Positions 1-8,815 of a DNA stretch of 64,000 nucleotides are shown piece after piece. The DNA lies in assembly GCA_938010045.1 (NCBI GenBank), contig CALLFZ010000031.1:1-64000 (forward strand), in the 5' to 3' direction. The position numbers and the translations under genes were made by a program. Origin of the DNA: an uncultured bacterium. Lineage in GTDB: Bacteria; Verrucomicrobiota; Kiritimatiellia; PWTM01. Each line of letters begins with the position of its first letter. Position 1 is the stretch's first letter. A model generated the notes under the pieces. That model made no database searches. It was not told the origin of the DNA and worked only from the letters and a program-made list of their open reading frames with translations.

Positions 1-2298
1 ATCAACGGGGTTCGGCAGGAGGGCGGCGAGTGGTTCCGCTGTACGGTCGAGCAGGTCAAAGCTGCCATTCACGCCGTGCGCGCCGGACAACTGCTGGAAG
101 AACAGCGCAGCCTCAGTTTTGGCCTGCGTCCCGAGCAAGAAGCGGCGATTCAAAAGACCATGGCGTACTTCCAGACTTATCGGGCCGAAAACGGTAAGCC
201 GCCGCACTTCCTCTGGAACTGCAAGATGCGCTTCGGCAAGACCTTTGCCGCCTATCAGCTGGCTAAACGCATGGGATGGAAAAAGGTTCTCGTGCTCACC
301 TTTAAACCCGCCGTGCAAAGCGCCTGGGAGGAAGACCTGCGCACGCATGTGGACTTTACCGGCTGGCAGTTCATCAAGCCCGGCGGCCCCGTCACATGGG
401 AAACGGCGAACAAACGAAAACCGATCGTTTGCTTCGGCTCGTTTCAGGACTACCTGGGCCGCAACCCGAGCACCGGCGGCATCAAGACCAAAAACGAATG
501 GGTGCACGCCACGCACTGGGATTGCGTCATCTTCGACGAGTACCACTACGGCGCCTGGCGCGAGAAGGCCAAAGACCTGTTCGAGGCCGAGGACGAGCGC
601 GAACGCAAAGCCGCCGAGGGCGAAGCGCTGGACTACTTTGACGAAGACATCCTGCCCATCACCGCTGATCACTACCTATACCTGTCCGGCACGCCCTTCC
701 GCGCCATCGCGAGCGGTGAGTTCATCGAGGAGCAGATTTACAACTGGACCTACTCCGACGAGCAGCGCGCCAAAGCCGAATGGGACGAGTCGAAAGGTCC
801 CAACCCCTACGCGGCGCTGCCGCGCATGGTGCTGATGACCTATCAATTGCCGGAGGAGATTCGGCACATTGCCCTGCAAGGCGAGTTCAACGAGTTCGAC
901 TTGAATGTGTTCTTCTCCGCCGAGGGCGTGGGGGAGGGGGCGCGCTTCCAGTACGAAGCCGAGGTGCAAAAATGGCTGGATTTGATCCGCGGCGCCTATT
1001 TGCCGGCCAGCGTAGACGACCTGAAACTTGGCCGCGAGCGGCGTCCGCCCCTGCCGTTTTCGGATGTGCGCCTGCTTTCGGCGTTGACCCATACGCTGTG
1101 GTTCTTGCCGAGCGTCGCCGCCTGCTACGCCATGCGCAACCTGCTGGCGCAGCGGCAAAACAAGTTCTATCACGATTACAAGGTTATCGTGGCCGCCGGC
1201 GCTTCAGCCGGCATTGGCGCAGCCGCCCTGCCACCCGTGTTGGAGGCGATGGGTAATCCACTGGAAACGAAGACCATCACCCTCACTTGCGGGAAACTGA
1301 CCACCGGCGTCACCGTGCGCCCGTGGACGGGCATTTTCATGCTGCGCAATTCCTCCAGCCCCGAAACCTACTTCCAATCCGCCTTTCGCGTACAAAACCC
1401 GTGGACGCTCCGAAATCCCGATGGCCTCTCGCCGAACGAGGAACTGATTCTCAAGCCGGAGTGCTACGTCTTTGACTTCGCTCCCGACCGCGCGCTGCGC
1501 CAGATTGCTGATTACAGTTGCCGGCTCAACGTCAACGAAACAGACCCGGAGAAGAAAGTGGCAGAGTTCATCCGCTTCCTTCCGGTGCTGGCGTACGACG
1601 GCAGTTCCATGCGGCAGATCGACGCCGCCGGCGTGCTACAGATGGCGATGAGCGGCACCACGGCCACGCTGTTGGCGCGGCGATGGGAGAGCGCGCTTTT
1701 AGTGAACGTGGATAACGATACCCTGCGGCGACTCATGGCCAATCCGCAAGCCATGCAGGCCCTGATGAGCATCGAGGGCTTCCGCAACCTGAATCAGGAC
1801 ATCCAGATCATCATCAATAAGTCCGAAGCAGTCAAGAAAGCCAAACGCGAAGCCAACGACCGTGAACTGACCCCGTCAGAACAGCGCGCCTTGACTGAAG
1901 AAGAAAAGCAATTCAAGAGCAAGCGTAAGGAAATCCAGGAGAAACTCATCAAGTTTGCCACGCGTATCCCGGTCTTTCTCTACCTCACCGACTTCCGCGA
2001 GCGCACGCTGCGCGATGTCATTACCCAATTGGAGCCGGGCCTCTTCAAGCGCGTCACCGGCCTGAGCGTGCAGGACTTTGAAGTGCTGGTCAGTCTGGGC
2101 CTCTTTAACAGCGCCCTGATGAACGATGCAGTGTACAAGTTCAAGCGGTACGAGGACCCGAGCCTGGTCTATCTGGGCGTCAACCGGCACAAGGGCGAAG
2201 CCATAGGCCTTTATGATACCGTTGTACGCCCCCGGGACTACGACCGGTCGTTCATCAACGAGCCAGTTGAACCTTATCGAAACCCGATGGGGAAGTGA
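1..2298 (+). CDS. Restriction-type superfamily 2 helicase, 5'-truncated by the window
   Basis: The reading frame is open to base 1, so the GTG at 76 offered by the ORF track is internal and the N-terminus lies outside the window. Visible SF2 helicase motifs in order are MRFGKT (Walker A), FDEYH (Walker B, DEYH instead of DEAH), SGTPF (motif III), GKLTTGVTV (motif V) and QSAFRVQ (motif VI). A charged, lysine-rich helical C-terminal region follows. The first visible residues (EWFRCTVEQVKAAI) could be the end of a small nuclease or T5orf172-like domain, but this is a guess. Helicases of this build occur in restriction or phage-defence loci. The gene uses clearly more A/T-ending codons than the rest of the window and is followed by a decayed second helicase, so acquisition by transfer is likely. 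The exact defence family is not determined. Confidence 0.75.
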   Translation: MNGVRQEGGEWFRCTVEQVKAAIHAVRAGQLLEEQRSLSFGLRPEQEAAIQKTMAYFQTYRAENGKPPHFLWNCKMRFGKTFAAYQLAKRMGWKKVLVLTFKPAVQSAWEEDLRTHVDFTGWQFIKPGGPVTWETANKRKPIVCFGSFQDYLGRNPSTGGIKTKNEWVHATHWDCVIFDEYHYGAWREKAKDLFEAEDERERKAAEGEALDYFDEDILPITADHYLYLSGTPFRAIASGEFIEEQIYNWTYSDEQRAKAEWDESKGPNPYAALPRMVLMTYQLPEEIRHIALQGEFNEFDLNVFFSAEGVGEGARFQYEAEVQKWLDLIRGAYLPASVDDLKLGRERRPPLPFSDVRLLSALTHTLWFLPSVAACYAMRNLLAQRQNKFYHDYKVIVAAGASAGIGAAALPPVLEAMGNPLETKTITLTCGKLTTGVTVRPWTGIFMLRNSSSPETYFQSAFRVQNPWTLRNPDGLSPNEELILKPECYVFDFAPDRALRQIADYSCRLNVNETDPEKKVAEFIRFLPVLAYDGSSMRQIDAAGVLQMAMSGTTATLLARRWESALLVNVDNDTLRRLMANPQAMQALMSIEGFRNLNQDIQIIINKSEAVKKAKREANDRELTPSEQRALTEEEKQFKSKRKEIQEKLIKFATRIPVFLYLTDFRERTLRDVITQLEPGLFKRVTGLSVQDFEVLVSLGLFNSALMNDAVYKFKRYEDPSLVYLGVNRHKGEAIGLYDTVVRPRDYDRSFINEPVEPYRNPMGK

Positions 2299-2597
2299 TA
2301 GAGGCTGACCATGGGGGGGCGATCCGCATCGTGAGCGGTTACATCCGCGCGAAGGATACGGTGCGCCGCCGGCGAAGTCGGCGGACTGTGGACCGCGGGT
2401 TCAATGTTTTGGAGAGGGCATGCGTTGGCGATCAAAAACGCACGCGCTGGCGAGCGCGGGTAGCTCGCCCAGTGTAGCGTCCCCGAAGCCGGATCCCTGC
2501 CGGCCGATCATACACGGTCCACCTCCCGCGTCCGTTCATTTGCCGGGCGTGAATGCTGTGCAACCCAGTGCGGCGCGTCCGGCGGGAGGTGCGGCGG

Positions 2598-3090
2598 CGT
2601 CGTGTTGATCACGAACAAGGACAACATCAACGAGCACGACGTGAGGGACGGAAAGGAGGAGGAGGATCTGATCGGCGAGCCGAGGCCCATCCGCGCCCTC
2701 CACGCAACCGGGAACTGCGCCCTTACGGGGTCATCGTGGACGAGGCACCCCCCATGTCGGCATCGGACGCACCCCACAAGAGCCTGCGCGACAAGCAAGG
2801 TGAGCTTCTGCGGGGCACCTCGGACGTTCGGTTGCTACTGACCGGCACGCCGCACAAGGGGAGATCCTGAACATTTTAGTCCTTTTCCTCCAACTCCTTG
2901 ACCCAACGCCGTTGTGGATGTGCGCTCGATCGGCGAAGCCATGAGGCGCCGCCGCGCGTTGCTCGATGCAGAGGCCGAGATCCGGCCTCGCGTTCGTCAG
3001 CTTGTCGAGGGCGAGTTCCGCCAAGGCGCCGCCATTCCCACCGTGCCGTACCGCCGCGACAGCGCCGAGGTGCCCGATTCTCCTACGCGG
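2598..3090 (+). pseudogene. Decayed SNF2-type helicase remnant
   Basis: No intact ORF is present, but pieces of one helicase can be read in successive frames and in the right order: VLITNKDNINEHDV, then GVIVDEAPPMSA (Walker B region) and RLLLTGTPHKG (motif III), then GDPEHFS, then LFLQLLDPTP, then VDVRSIGEAMRRRRALLD. Together these match the conserved stretch of SNF2-type helicases that reads TPHKGDPENF...LFLQLLDP...EAMRRRRAP. At least four frame changes occur within about 350 bases, and the N-terminal ATPase part and the C-terminal helicase part are absent. This is a true remnant, not one error in a good gene. It sits directly downstream of an intact restriction-type helicase. Helicases of this form are found in DISARM-like and other defence systems; which one cannot be told. 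From about 3090 to 3437 nothing convincing is seen. Confidence 0.6.
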
Positions 3091-3437
3091 ACGTTGGGTG
3101 GTCGTCGAGTGATGTGCAACGCGAGCCGTGGATTGACGATCACTGCATCCGCGCCGATTGGGGCGCCGAATCGCTGCGCTTCGACGAGCACCGGCCTTCA
3201 CCCAACGACCCCAGCGTGAACCCACCCTAGGGCGCGCAGACCTAGCGTGTCGGTTCACCTTTCGAACCGAGATGACCCGCTGGTGACCGAAAAGCTGCTT
3301 TGCGAGGTCTTTCGCACTCAGGAATGTTTCGAGTGGATGGTGTGAGAGATGGATGGCCGCGGAGGACAGACCAGATTTGGCATTCTCGCCGCGTTCGCTT
3401 GGGGGCGTCGTCCTGGGTTCTGGGAGGTGTCGCAAGT

Positions 3438-5705
3438 TCAGAATCGGGGATTGGGTGGCCGATCGCGAAGAGGCGCGGCCGAGAAATTGGGGGGGGAGGG
3501 GCGGGGGAGTAGGGAGATCCATTCGAGTTCGATGCCGTGACCGGGGGCGTCGGGGAGGACCTCGAGGTGGAGCACGATCTCCGGTTCGGCGGGTGCGGCG
3601 GGCGCCGCGCGCGCGCGGCCGATTTGGAAGGAGCGGTCGCAGGGCGCGCGTAGGTCGGTCGTGTGCGGGCCGGATGTGATACGGAGACCGATTGTGCGGG
3701 CCCGGTCGAGTTTTGTGCCGCGCCAGCGCACCTCCAGGTCGGCGCCCTCTGGACCCAGCAAATCGGCCGGGATGCGGACCGTTGCGCGGCCATATGCGCG
3801 TACGCAGGTTTGTCCATAGGGCGGCCGGACGAATCCTTCGCCGAGCCAAGCCGCACAGGACGGCTCGGCCGTGGGGTCGAAGTCCAGCAGGGCCGGCTCG
3901 CCGCGTCGGTAGAGCCGGATACCGGGGATGTGCGGCACACCGCCCGGGGCGCTGAGCGCGAGCTGGAGCACGCCTGTGTGAGGGCCGAGCGCCAAAAAGT
4001 TTGCCCCCGGCACAGCCGTTCGCGCGGCCAGAGGCGGATGTGGCGTGACCTCGTTGGCATCGCGCAGCTCGAGTCGCGCGTTCGCGCCGATCGCCCGCGC
4101 GTCCACTTCCAGCCGCATATCTGGCTCCGGGACGTACACTTCGGCCACACTGGAGGTGGCCATCCAGGGGCGGATGCGCCAGAAGTCCACGCGTGCGGAT
4201 GGGAGGTTGAAGGGATCAAGATCGATCGGTTCGACGCCTGCGGCCTCGAAGTCGAAGGCGCGCCGGACGGCCGCCCACTCGATGTCGCGGCGGCCTCCGT
4301 AGCGGACTTCGGCACACCACACAGTACGGCCGGCGGAGAACTCTTGCGCGAGACGCTGGCGGAGACTATCGGAAGGATCCTCCGCGTCGGGCGCCCAAAG
4401 CCAGGAGGCAGGGCCGGCGTCGAGGCCGTTGAACCACCGAATGATCTCGCAAAAGTGGCGGCGGGCCAGCACTTTGGTACCCGGCGGCACCCGCGCGGCC
4501 ACCTCGGCGGCCAAGGCACGAGCGTCGGCGACGCGAACACGGCGCGTGGGTGGTCGTAGACCGAGCAGCCAGACGGCGGCGACCGCGCATGCGAGGAGGG
4601 CCGCCGCGCCGGGGAGCGACCTTTTCCATTTCAGTCGAGCCCCGAGGGTTCCCAACGCGCTGGCCAGCCCCAGCCCGCCCACCGCCGCGCCGAATATGGC
4701 GGCAATCCAGAGGTACCGCGAGACGAATGTCCAATAAAAGCAATAGAAGAACGCGTAGATTAGGGCCGGCGCCGCAAGCAGCGCGGCGGCAGGTCCGTTG
4801 CGGTCGCGGGCCATCATGACCAGGCCGAGCGCGAAGGGAAGGGCCAGCAGCAGTGTCGCGCGGGGCCAACCGAGCAGGTACTTCGCGACCTGAGGCGCGA
4901 CCTCGCCGAATGCGCCCCAGTTCATACCGGGCAACCAGCGCTGCTCGGCGAGCGTTTGCGGCGGGAGAACTCCGCCCTCCCCTTCGCGCAACAGACTCTG
5001 CGCTAGCAACGGCGCGGCTCCGATGAGAGCGCCCGCGAGCGCCCAGCCGGCGGCGCGGGCGACCGCGGCGCCCCCCACGCGCTGCTTGTGCGCGATCAGC
5101 AGGACAGCCAGCGGAAGGCCGGCCAGCAACGCCGGCTCGCGCACGCTGTAGGCCAGACCGAACAAAAGGCCCGCCGCGAAAACCCGGCTGGCGCGCCATC
5201 GGTCGCGGGGCAGCTCGTACGCCGCCAGCCCCAGCGATCCGAGCAGCAGCACATGCGACAGCGGATCGCGGTACGGGTTGGTTATCACCCGCATGAGCTC
5301 CGGATCGAACACCGCGCAGATGGCGATCGTAAACAGGGCCGCCGCGGTCTTCTGCTCGGACGGGCCCGGTGTCAGCGCCGCGGCCAGAGCGCCCGCGCCC
5401 GCGATGGCCCCGAGAATTAAGGGAAGGTTGCTCAAGAACACCAGATACGGCCCGGTGAGCGGGAGGATCAGCCGAAGAAACAGCGGGTAGCCACACGCGA
5501 AGCGGCTGGTGAAAAACTCGGTCGGGAGATCCCGTGCGAACACGAGCCAATTGACAGGATCGGACCAGGCGCGGATCGAGTAGGCGCGCAGCACCATGAC
5601 GCCGAGCGCGCCGAGCACCAGCGCGCCTCCCGTCGCAGCGATGTACTGCGCTATACGCGACTGCGGCCGCAATCTGGGCGACCCATCCCGAGTGTCCCGC
5701 ATCAT
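3438..5705 (-). CDS. Polytopic GT-C-like membrane protein with large soluble C-terminal half
   Basis: This 755-residue protein starts with a hydrophobic anchor (GGALVLGALGVMVLRAY) followed by many membrane segments over roughly residues 20-390. The layout of an early polar loop (RAWSDPVNWL) after the first helix and repeated Ala/Leu-rich helices resembles GT-C glycosyltransferases of the ArnT/PMT type, which use lipid-linked sugars on the outer face of the membrane. No diagnostic catalytic motif was identified, so this is only a fold-level suggestion. The C-terminal half (about 400-755) is soluble and predicted extracytoplasmic. It is followed on the same strand by unrelated sequence and preceded by the small secreted protein gene with a 37-base gap, so the three genes from 7223 down to 3438 may be co-transcribed. 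Confidence 0.5.
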   Translation of the reverse strand: MMRDTRDGSPRLRPQSRIAQYIAATGGALVLGALGVMVLRAYSIRAWSDPVNWLVFARDLPTEFFTSRFACGYPLFLRLILPLTGPYLVFLSNLPLILGAIAGAGALAAALTPGPSEQKTAAALFTIAICAVFDPELMRVITNPYRDPLSHVLLLGSLGLAAYELPRDRWRASRVFAAGLLFGLAYSVREPALLAGLPLAVLLIAHKQRVGGAAVARAAGWALAGALIGAAPLLAQSLLREGEGGVLPPQTLAEQRWLPGMNWGAFGEVAPQVAKYLLGWPRATLLLALPFALGLVMMARDRNGPAAALLAAPALIYAFFYCFYWTFVSRYLWIAAIFGAAVGGLGLASALGTLGARLKWKRSLPGAAALLACAVAAVWLLGLRPPTRRVRVADARALAAEVAARVPPGTKVLARRHFCEIIRWFNGLDAGPASWLWAPDAEDPSDSLRQRLAQEFSAGRTVWCAEVRYGGRRDIEWAAVRRAFDFEAAGVEPIDLDPFNLPSARVDFWRIRPWMATSSVAEVYVPEPDMRLEVDARAIGANARLELRDANEVTPHPPLAARTAVPGANFLALGPHTGVLQLALSAPGGVPHIPGIRLYRRGEPALLDFDPTAEPSCAAWLGEGFVRPPYGQTCVRAYGRATVRIPADLLGPEGADLEVRWRGTKLDRARTIGLRITSGPHTTDLRAPCDRSFQIGRARAAPAAPAEPEIVLHLEVLPDAPGHGIELEWISLLPRPSPPNFSAAPLRDRPPNPRF

Positions 5706-5742
5706 CAGAACCTGTGCGGTAAGGATAGGGTGGGTCGGGAAC

Positions 5743-6330
5743 TCAACGCGAGCTCTCGCGGGCCGGTCGCATCGGGGGCGGCGCCGCCCTTCTCGCCTCG
5801 TTCATCAGACGTTCGAGCTGCGGTTCGATGTCTTTCGGCTGACACTTTTCGAGCAGGATGCGACCTTCGGGGTCGGTGATTCGAATCGCCCAGCCATACG
5901 CCGTTTCGCGCAGCTCGCCCGAGCCGGGGCCGGTGCGGTTCCACTCGACGCGCCGCAGGGTGACCGGTTCGGTCTCGAAGGTCACGGGGCGCGACCCGGA
6001 GAGCACGAGCTCTTCCTCCTTCATGGTGCCGGCGCGTAGATTGCCCAAGGCCCCCTGGATCACCACGAGGTACCGGACGCGAAGGTCGTCTGGCACGTCG
6101 GGCGTGACGCGTTGAATCTCGAAACGATAGACCACTTCGTTTTCGTCCACGCGACCTGACGCGTGGGGCAACTGTTGCCTCGGCCCTTGGCGGGACGCCA
6201 CGGTTTTGCGCGTCGCGCTCACGCGCAGTTTTTCGGGCTGGGATGCGGGGCGCGCCGGTTCCGCTGCGAGCCACAAGATCAGGGCGGCGGCGAGCCGGAC
6301 CGTGAGCCGTCGGTCGAATGGGGTGTTCAT
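5743..6330 (-). CDS. Small secreted protein of unknown function
   Basis: 195 residues. The ORF track starts much further upstream (6648), but those codons overlap the TonB-like gene. The ATG at 6330 has a good GGAGAG ribosome-binding site, and the protein then begins with a clear signal peptide (MNTPFDRRLTVRLAAALILWLAAEP). Its start overlaps the stop of the TonB-like gene in an ATGA junction, indicating translational coupling. The mature part contains an alternating pattern suggestive of beta structure (RYLVVIQGAL, AYGWAIRITDPEGRILLEK). I do not recognise a family. Coupling to a TonB-type gene suggests a periplasmic or envelope role. Confidence 0.6.
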   Translation of the reverse strand: MNTPFDRRLTVRLAAALILWLAAEPARPASQPEKLRVSATRKTVASRQGPRQQLPHASGRVDENEVVYRFEIQRVTPDVPDDLRVRYLVVIQGALGNLRAGTMKEEELVLSGSRPVTFETEPVTLRRVEWNRTGPGSGELRETAYGWAIRITDPEGRILLEKCQPKDIEPQLERLMNEARRAAPPPMRPARESSR

Positions 6331-7223
6331 ATATCTCTCCACGTTTGGCGGTCGGGCGAGGTTACACCGGCGGCTGGCGAAGGGTATGGGCCCTCGGGGG
6401 GGACTAGCCGGAAGCTCACCGGGATGCGGTAGACCGCCGGGCCGGCGCCGGGAAAGGGCGCGGCCCGGCGCACGGCCGCCACGGCGGCGGCGACCAGGCG
6501 CGGCGTGCCGCCGTCCGCGTCGAGCGACTCGATGGCGCCATCGGCGCGGACCTTCAGCACGATCCACACGCGCCCCTCTTCGCCGCGCTGACGGGAAGCC
6601 TCGGGGTAGCGCAGCGCGCGGACGATCGCATCGCGCACCGCGCGCCAATGGGGGGAGGTGTCGGGTGGTTCGGCGATCTCCGCTGGGGCGGGAGAGTCGG
6701 CTGCGGTGGGGGGCTCAAGCGGGTGCGCAAGTTCGCGCATTTCGGCGAGCAGTTCCTCGATGTTCGGCTCGGGCGCTGGCATGTTCGCGCGCCACTGCAC
6801 TGCGACGATCTCGATCGGCGGCGGTTCGGGTGGGGATAGCGGCTCCGGTGGTGCGACCTCGCTGGGAGGAAGTTCGGGCAGCGGGGGCGGCGGAGGACGG
6901 AGGACGGGGGGCGGCCTACAGCGGCCGATGTCCACCGCCACGAACGGACGTTGGTCGCGGGCCTCACCGGCGCGGCGTTCCACCACCACGCGGCCGAGCA
7001 TCGCCAGCAACACTCCGTGCATGGCCAACGAAGCCAGCAGCGCGCGCGTTCGAAGCGCTGCGTCGCGGCGGCGCCAGCGCCACTGCTCCGCCACCGGCGT
7101 TGGGGGCGGCCACGATTGCGGAATGCGCAACCGGAGGGGGCAGGCCGCGGTCCAGCGTGGCTGTCTGCCTCCAACCACCTGGATCCGCCTGTTCACCGTT
7201 CCCTCTTCGCGCTTGGCCATCAT
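6327..7223 (-). CDS. TonB-family energy transducer protein
   Basis: About 298 residues from the MMAKREEG start; the track start at 7256 adds eleven residues. It has one membrane anchor (ALLASLAMHGVLLAMLGRVVV, with the LHG-type signature of TonB anchors). A long proline-rich periplasmic linker follows (PPPVLRPPPPPLPELPP, PPEPLSPPEPPP), then a C-terminal TonB domain of the form WRAVRDAIVRALRYPEASRQRGEEGRVWIVLKV...VPVSF. TonB couples ExbB/ExbD proton-motive energy to outer-membrane receptors. No ExbB/ExbD or receptor is adjacent; the ExbB/ExbD genes of this window are about 28 kb away and have their own VWA partner. It is divergent from the secreted zinc peptidase gene and translationally coupled to the small secreted protein. 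Confidence 0.8.
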   Translation of the reverse strand: MMAKREEGTVNRRIQVVGGRQPRWTAACPLRLRIPQSWPPPTPVAEQWRWRRRDAALRTRALLASLAMHGVLLAMLGRVVVERRAGEARDQRPFVAVDIGRCRPPPVLRPPPPPLPELPPSEVAPPEPLSPPEPPPIEIVAVQWRANMPAPEPNIEELLAEMRELAHPLEPPTAADSPAPAEIAEPPDTSPHWRAVRDAIVRALRYPEASRQRGEEGRVWIVLKVRADGAIESLDADGGTPRLVAAAVAAVRRAAPFPGAGPAVYRIPVSFRLVPPEGPYPSPAAGVTSPDRQTWRDI

Positions 7224-7284
7224 GATGGACGCGGATCGACGCCACACCAACACCAAGAGTACACTGTTGGCCGGAAGCTGGCGA

Positions 7285-8682
7285 ATGAAGACGGGCGTGT
7301 GGTGTTCGGCTGCGACGGCGTTGACCGTCGTGGCGGCGGTGTCGCGAGCCGACGTCTGGCTGGAGTTCGAGTCGCCGGGCGCGGCCGCGGCATGGACGGT
7401 GGGCCGCGGCGCTCAGGTGACGCTGGTGGATGCCGCACCCGCTCCCTCGGAAGTGGCGGGCGGGGCAGGCCCCGCTGGGCGTGCGCTGAGGTTCGCCGCC
7501 CCTGGCGGCGGCGGGGCCTACCTCTCCGCGGTGCCCGACGGGTTGGCGAGCGCCGGCTCGGTGGCGCTCTGGGTGCGGCGCGTCGGGGCGGATGCCCCCG
7601 CGGCCGAGGTGGAAGTTCACTTCGTCGAGCCCGATGGCCGCTCGCGGTTCTGGCGAAAAATCACGCTGGAGGGGTCCGACTGGCGACGGGTCGAGTTTCC
7701 ATTGAGGTTCTTTCGGACCACCGGGGCGCGCGTGCCGGACTGGCGAGAGGTCCGCCACTTCGGTCTGCATGCCCGCCAGGCGGTCACTATGGACGTGGAC
7801 GCTGTTTCCATTGAACGGATCGAGGGCTACGGGCCAGAGATCTCCCTTCGCGAGTTGCGCGACATTGCCTTTCCGAGCGCCCCCACCGGAACCGTGCGGC
7901 TCGTGCGCGACGCGGAGTATGCGATCCTGACCGACGCCGCGGGTTTGGACCTGTTGATGGTGCGGGCCGTGATGGCGCAATTGACGCGCCAACTCCGCCG
8001 CCTGTTCCCGTTCTTGCCGCCGCCGTCTCGCCCGCCGGTTCTGCTGGTGTTTGCGAAGGCCGACGACTACCGGTCGTTTCCGCCCCGCATCGCCGAGCGA
8101 ATGGGCTCGACGGCTCGCGAGCCGACCAGCGACGGCTACACCATCGTGGGCGTGGCCACGTCGTGGTGGGATGCGCAGAAAGGCTCGTTGCGGCCGGTTT
8201 TTTTTCACGAGTTCGTGCACGCGTGGCTCTCTCAGGCGGGTGGACTCGCCTGCGAGGGTCACTGGCTGCACGAGGCGGTCGCGAATTTCATGCAGTTGAG
8301 CCTGTTCCCGCAGCCCGGCTTCGATGAGCTGGTGCGGCGGTCGCTCGACGCCGGGGCAGCTCGGCCGCTGCGCGAACTGTGCTCCGAGCGGCCCGTACGG
8401 GTGTCCGACTACTGGCAGCTGGTGACGGTCTTCCGGATGTTGGTTTCGAAGCCTCCCTACTCGGAGCGTCTGCCGAAGCTGTTCGAGGCGGCTCGTGCCC
8501 ACAGTAGCTTTGATCTTGGTCTGTATCTCGCCGAGGCATTCGGCGTGGACTGGGACCAGTTCGTGGCCGATTGGACGGCCTACTGCGACGAGGCATTTCC
8601 AAACGCGGCGGTGCCGTCTGCGTCCAGTGCGCCGCCCGCCGAACCGGCCGCGGCGCCCGATCCGGCCGCGCCGGCCGGCTGA
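7285..8682 (+). CDS. Secreted gluzincin metallopeptidase (DUF1570-like)
   Basis: 465 residues from the ATG at 7285, which is followed by a signal peptide (MKTGVWCSAATALTVVAAVSRA); the track ORF opens far upstream through antisense sequence of the TonB gene. The N-terminal 200 residues look like a carbohydrate-binding-type beta-sandwich (LWVRRVG, WRKITLEGSDWRRVEFPL). The C-terminal half has the zinc motif HEFVHAW near residue 308, followed by EGHWLHEAVANFMQ, which supplies a glutamate of the kind that serves as third ligand in gluzincins. This arrangement is typical of DUF1570-type peptidases common in Planctomycetes and relatives. The protein ends in a Pro/Ala-rich tail. The substrate is unknown, and the protein is probably exported to the periplasm or outside. 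Confidence 0.75.
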   Translation: MKTGVWCSAATALTVVAAVSRADVWLEFESPGAAAAWTVGRGAQVTLVDAAPAPSEVAGGAGPAGRALRFAAPGGGGAYLSAVPDGLASAGSVALWVRRVGADAPAAEVEVHFVEPDGRSRFWRKITLEGSDWRRVEFPLRFFRTTGARVPDWREVRHFGLHARQAVTMDVDAVSIERIEGYGPEISLRELRDIAFPSAPTGTVRLVRDAEYAILTDAAGLDLLMVRAVMAQLTRQLRRLFPFLPPPSRPPVLLVFAKADDYRSFPPRIAERMGSTAREPTSDGYTIVGVATSWWDAQKGSLRPVFFHEFVHAWLSQAGGLACEGHWLHEAVANFMQLSLFPQPGFDELVRRSLDAGAARPLRELCSERPVRVSDYWQLVTVFRMLVSKPPYSERLPKLFEAARAHSSFDLGLYLAEAFGVDWDQFVADWTAYCDEAFPNAAVPSASSAPPAEPAAAPDPAAPAG

Positions 8683-8815
8683 GCGCGACGTGCGGCCGTG
8701 GGGCTCGCGTGAGCATTGGCCTCGGCGATTCGGCCGCGTGGGTGGGCGCGTTGGACAACGGCCCGGCGCGGTGTAGGCTGGGCCGGCGTGGATTGACCGC
8801 GAACCAGGGAGCGCG

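Noticed and set aside
3242-4540. 432-residue minus-strand ORF in another frame of the membrane protein
   Set aside because: Ser/Pro/Arg-rich translation without helices; the 755-residue frame has clear membrane segments.
6964-8502. 512-residue minus-strand ORF
   Set aside because: It is antisense to the secreted zinc peptidase, which has a signal peptide and complete zinc motif on the plus strand.
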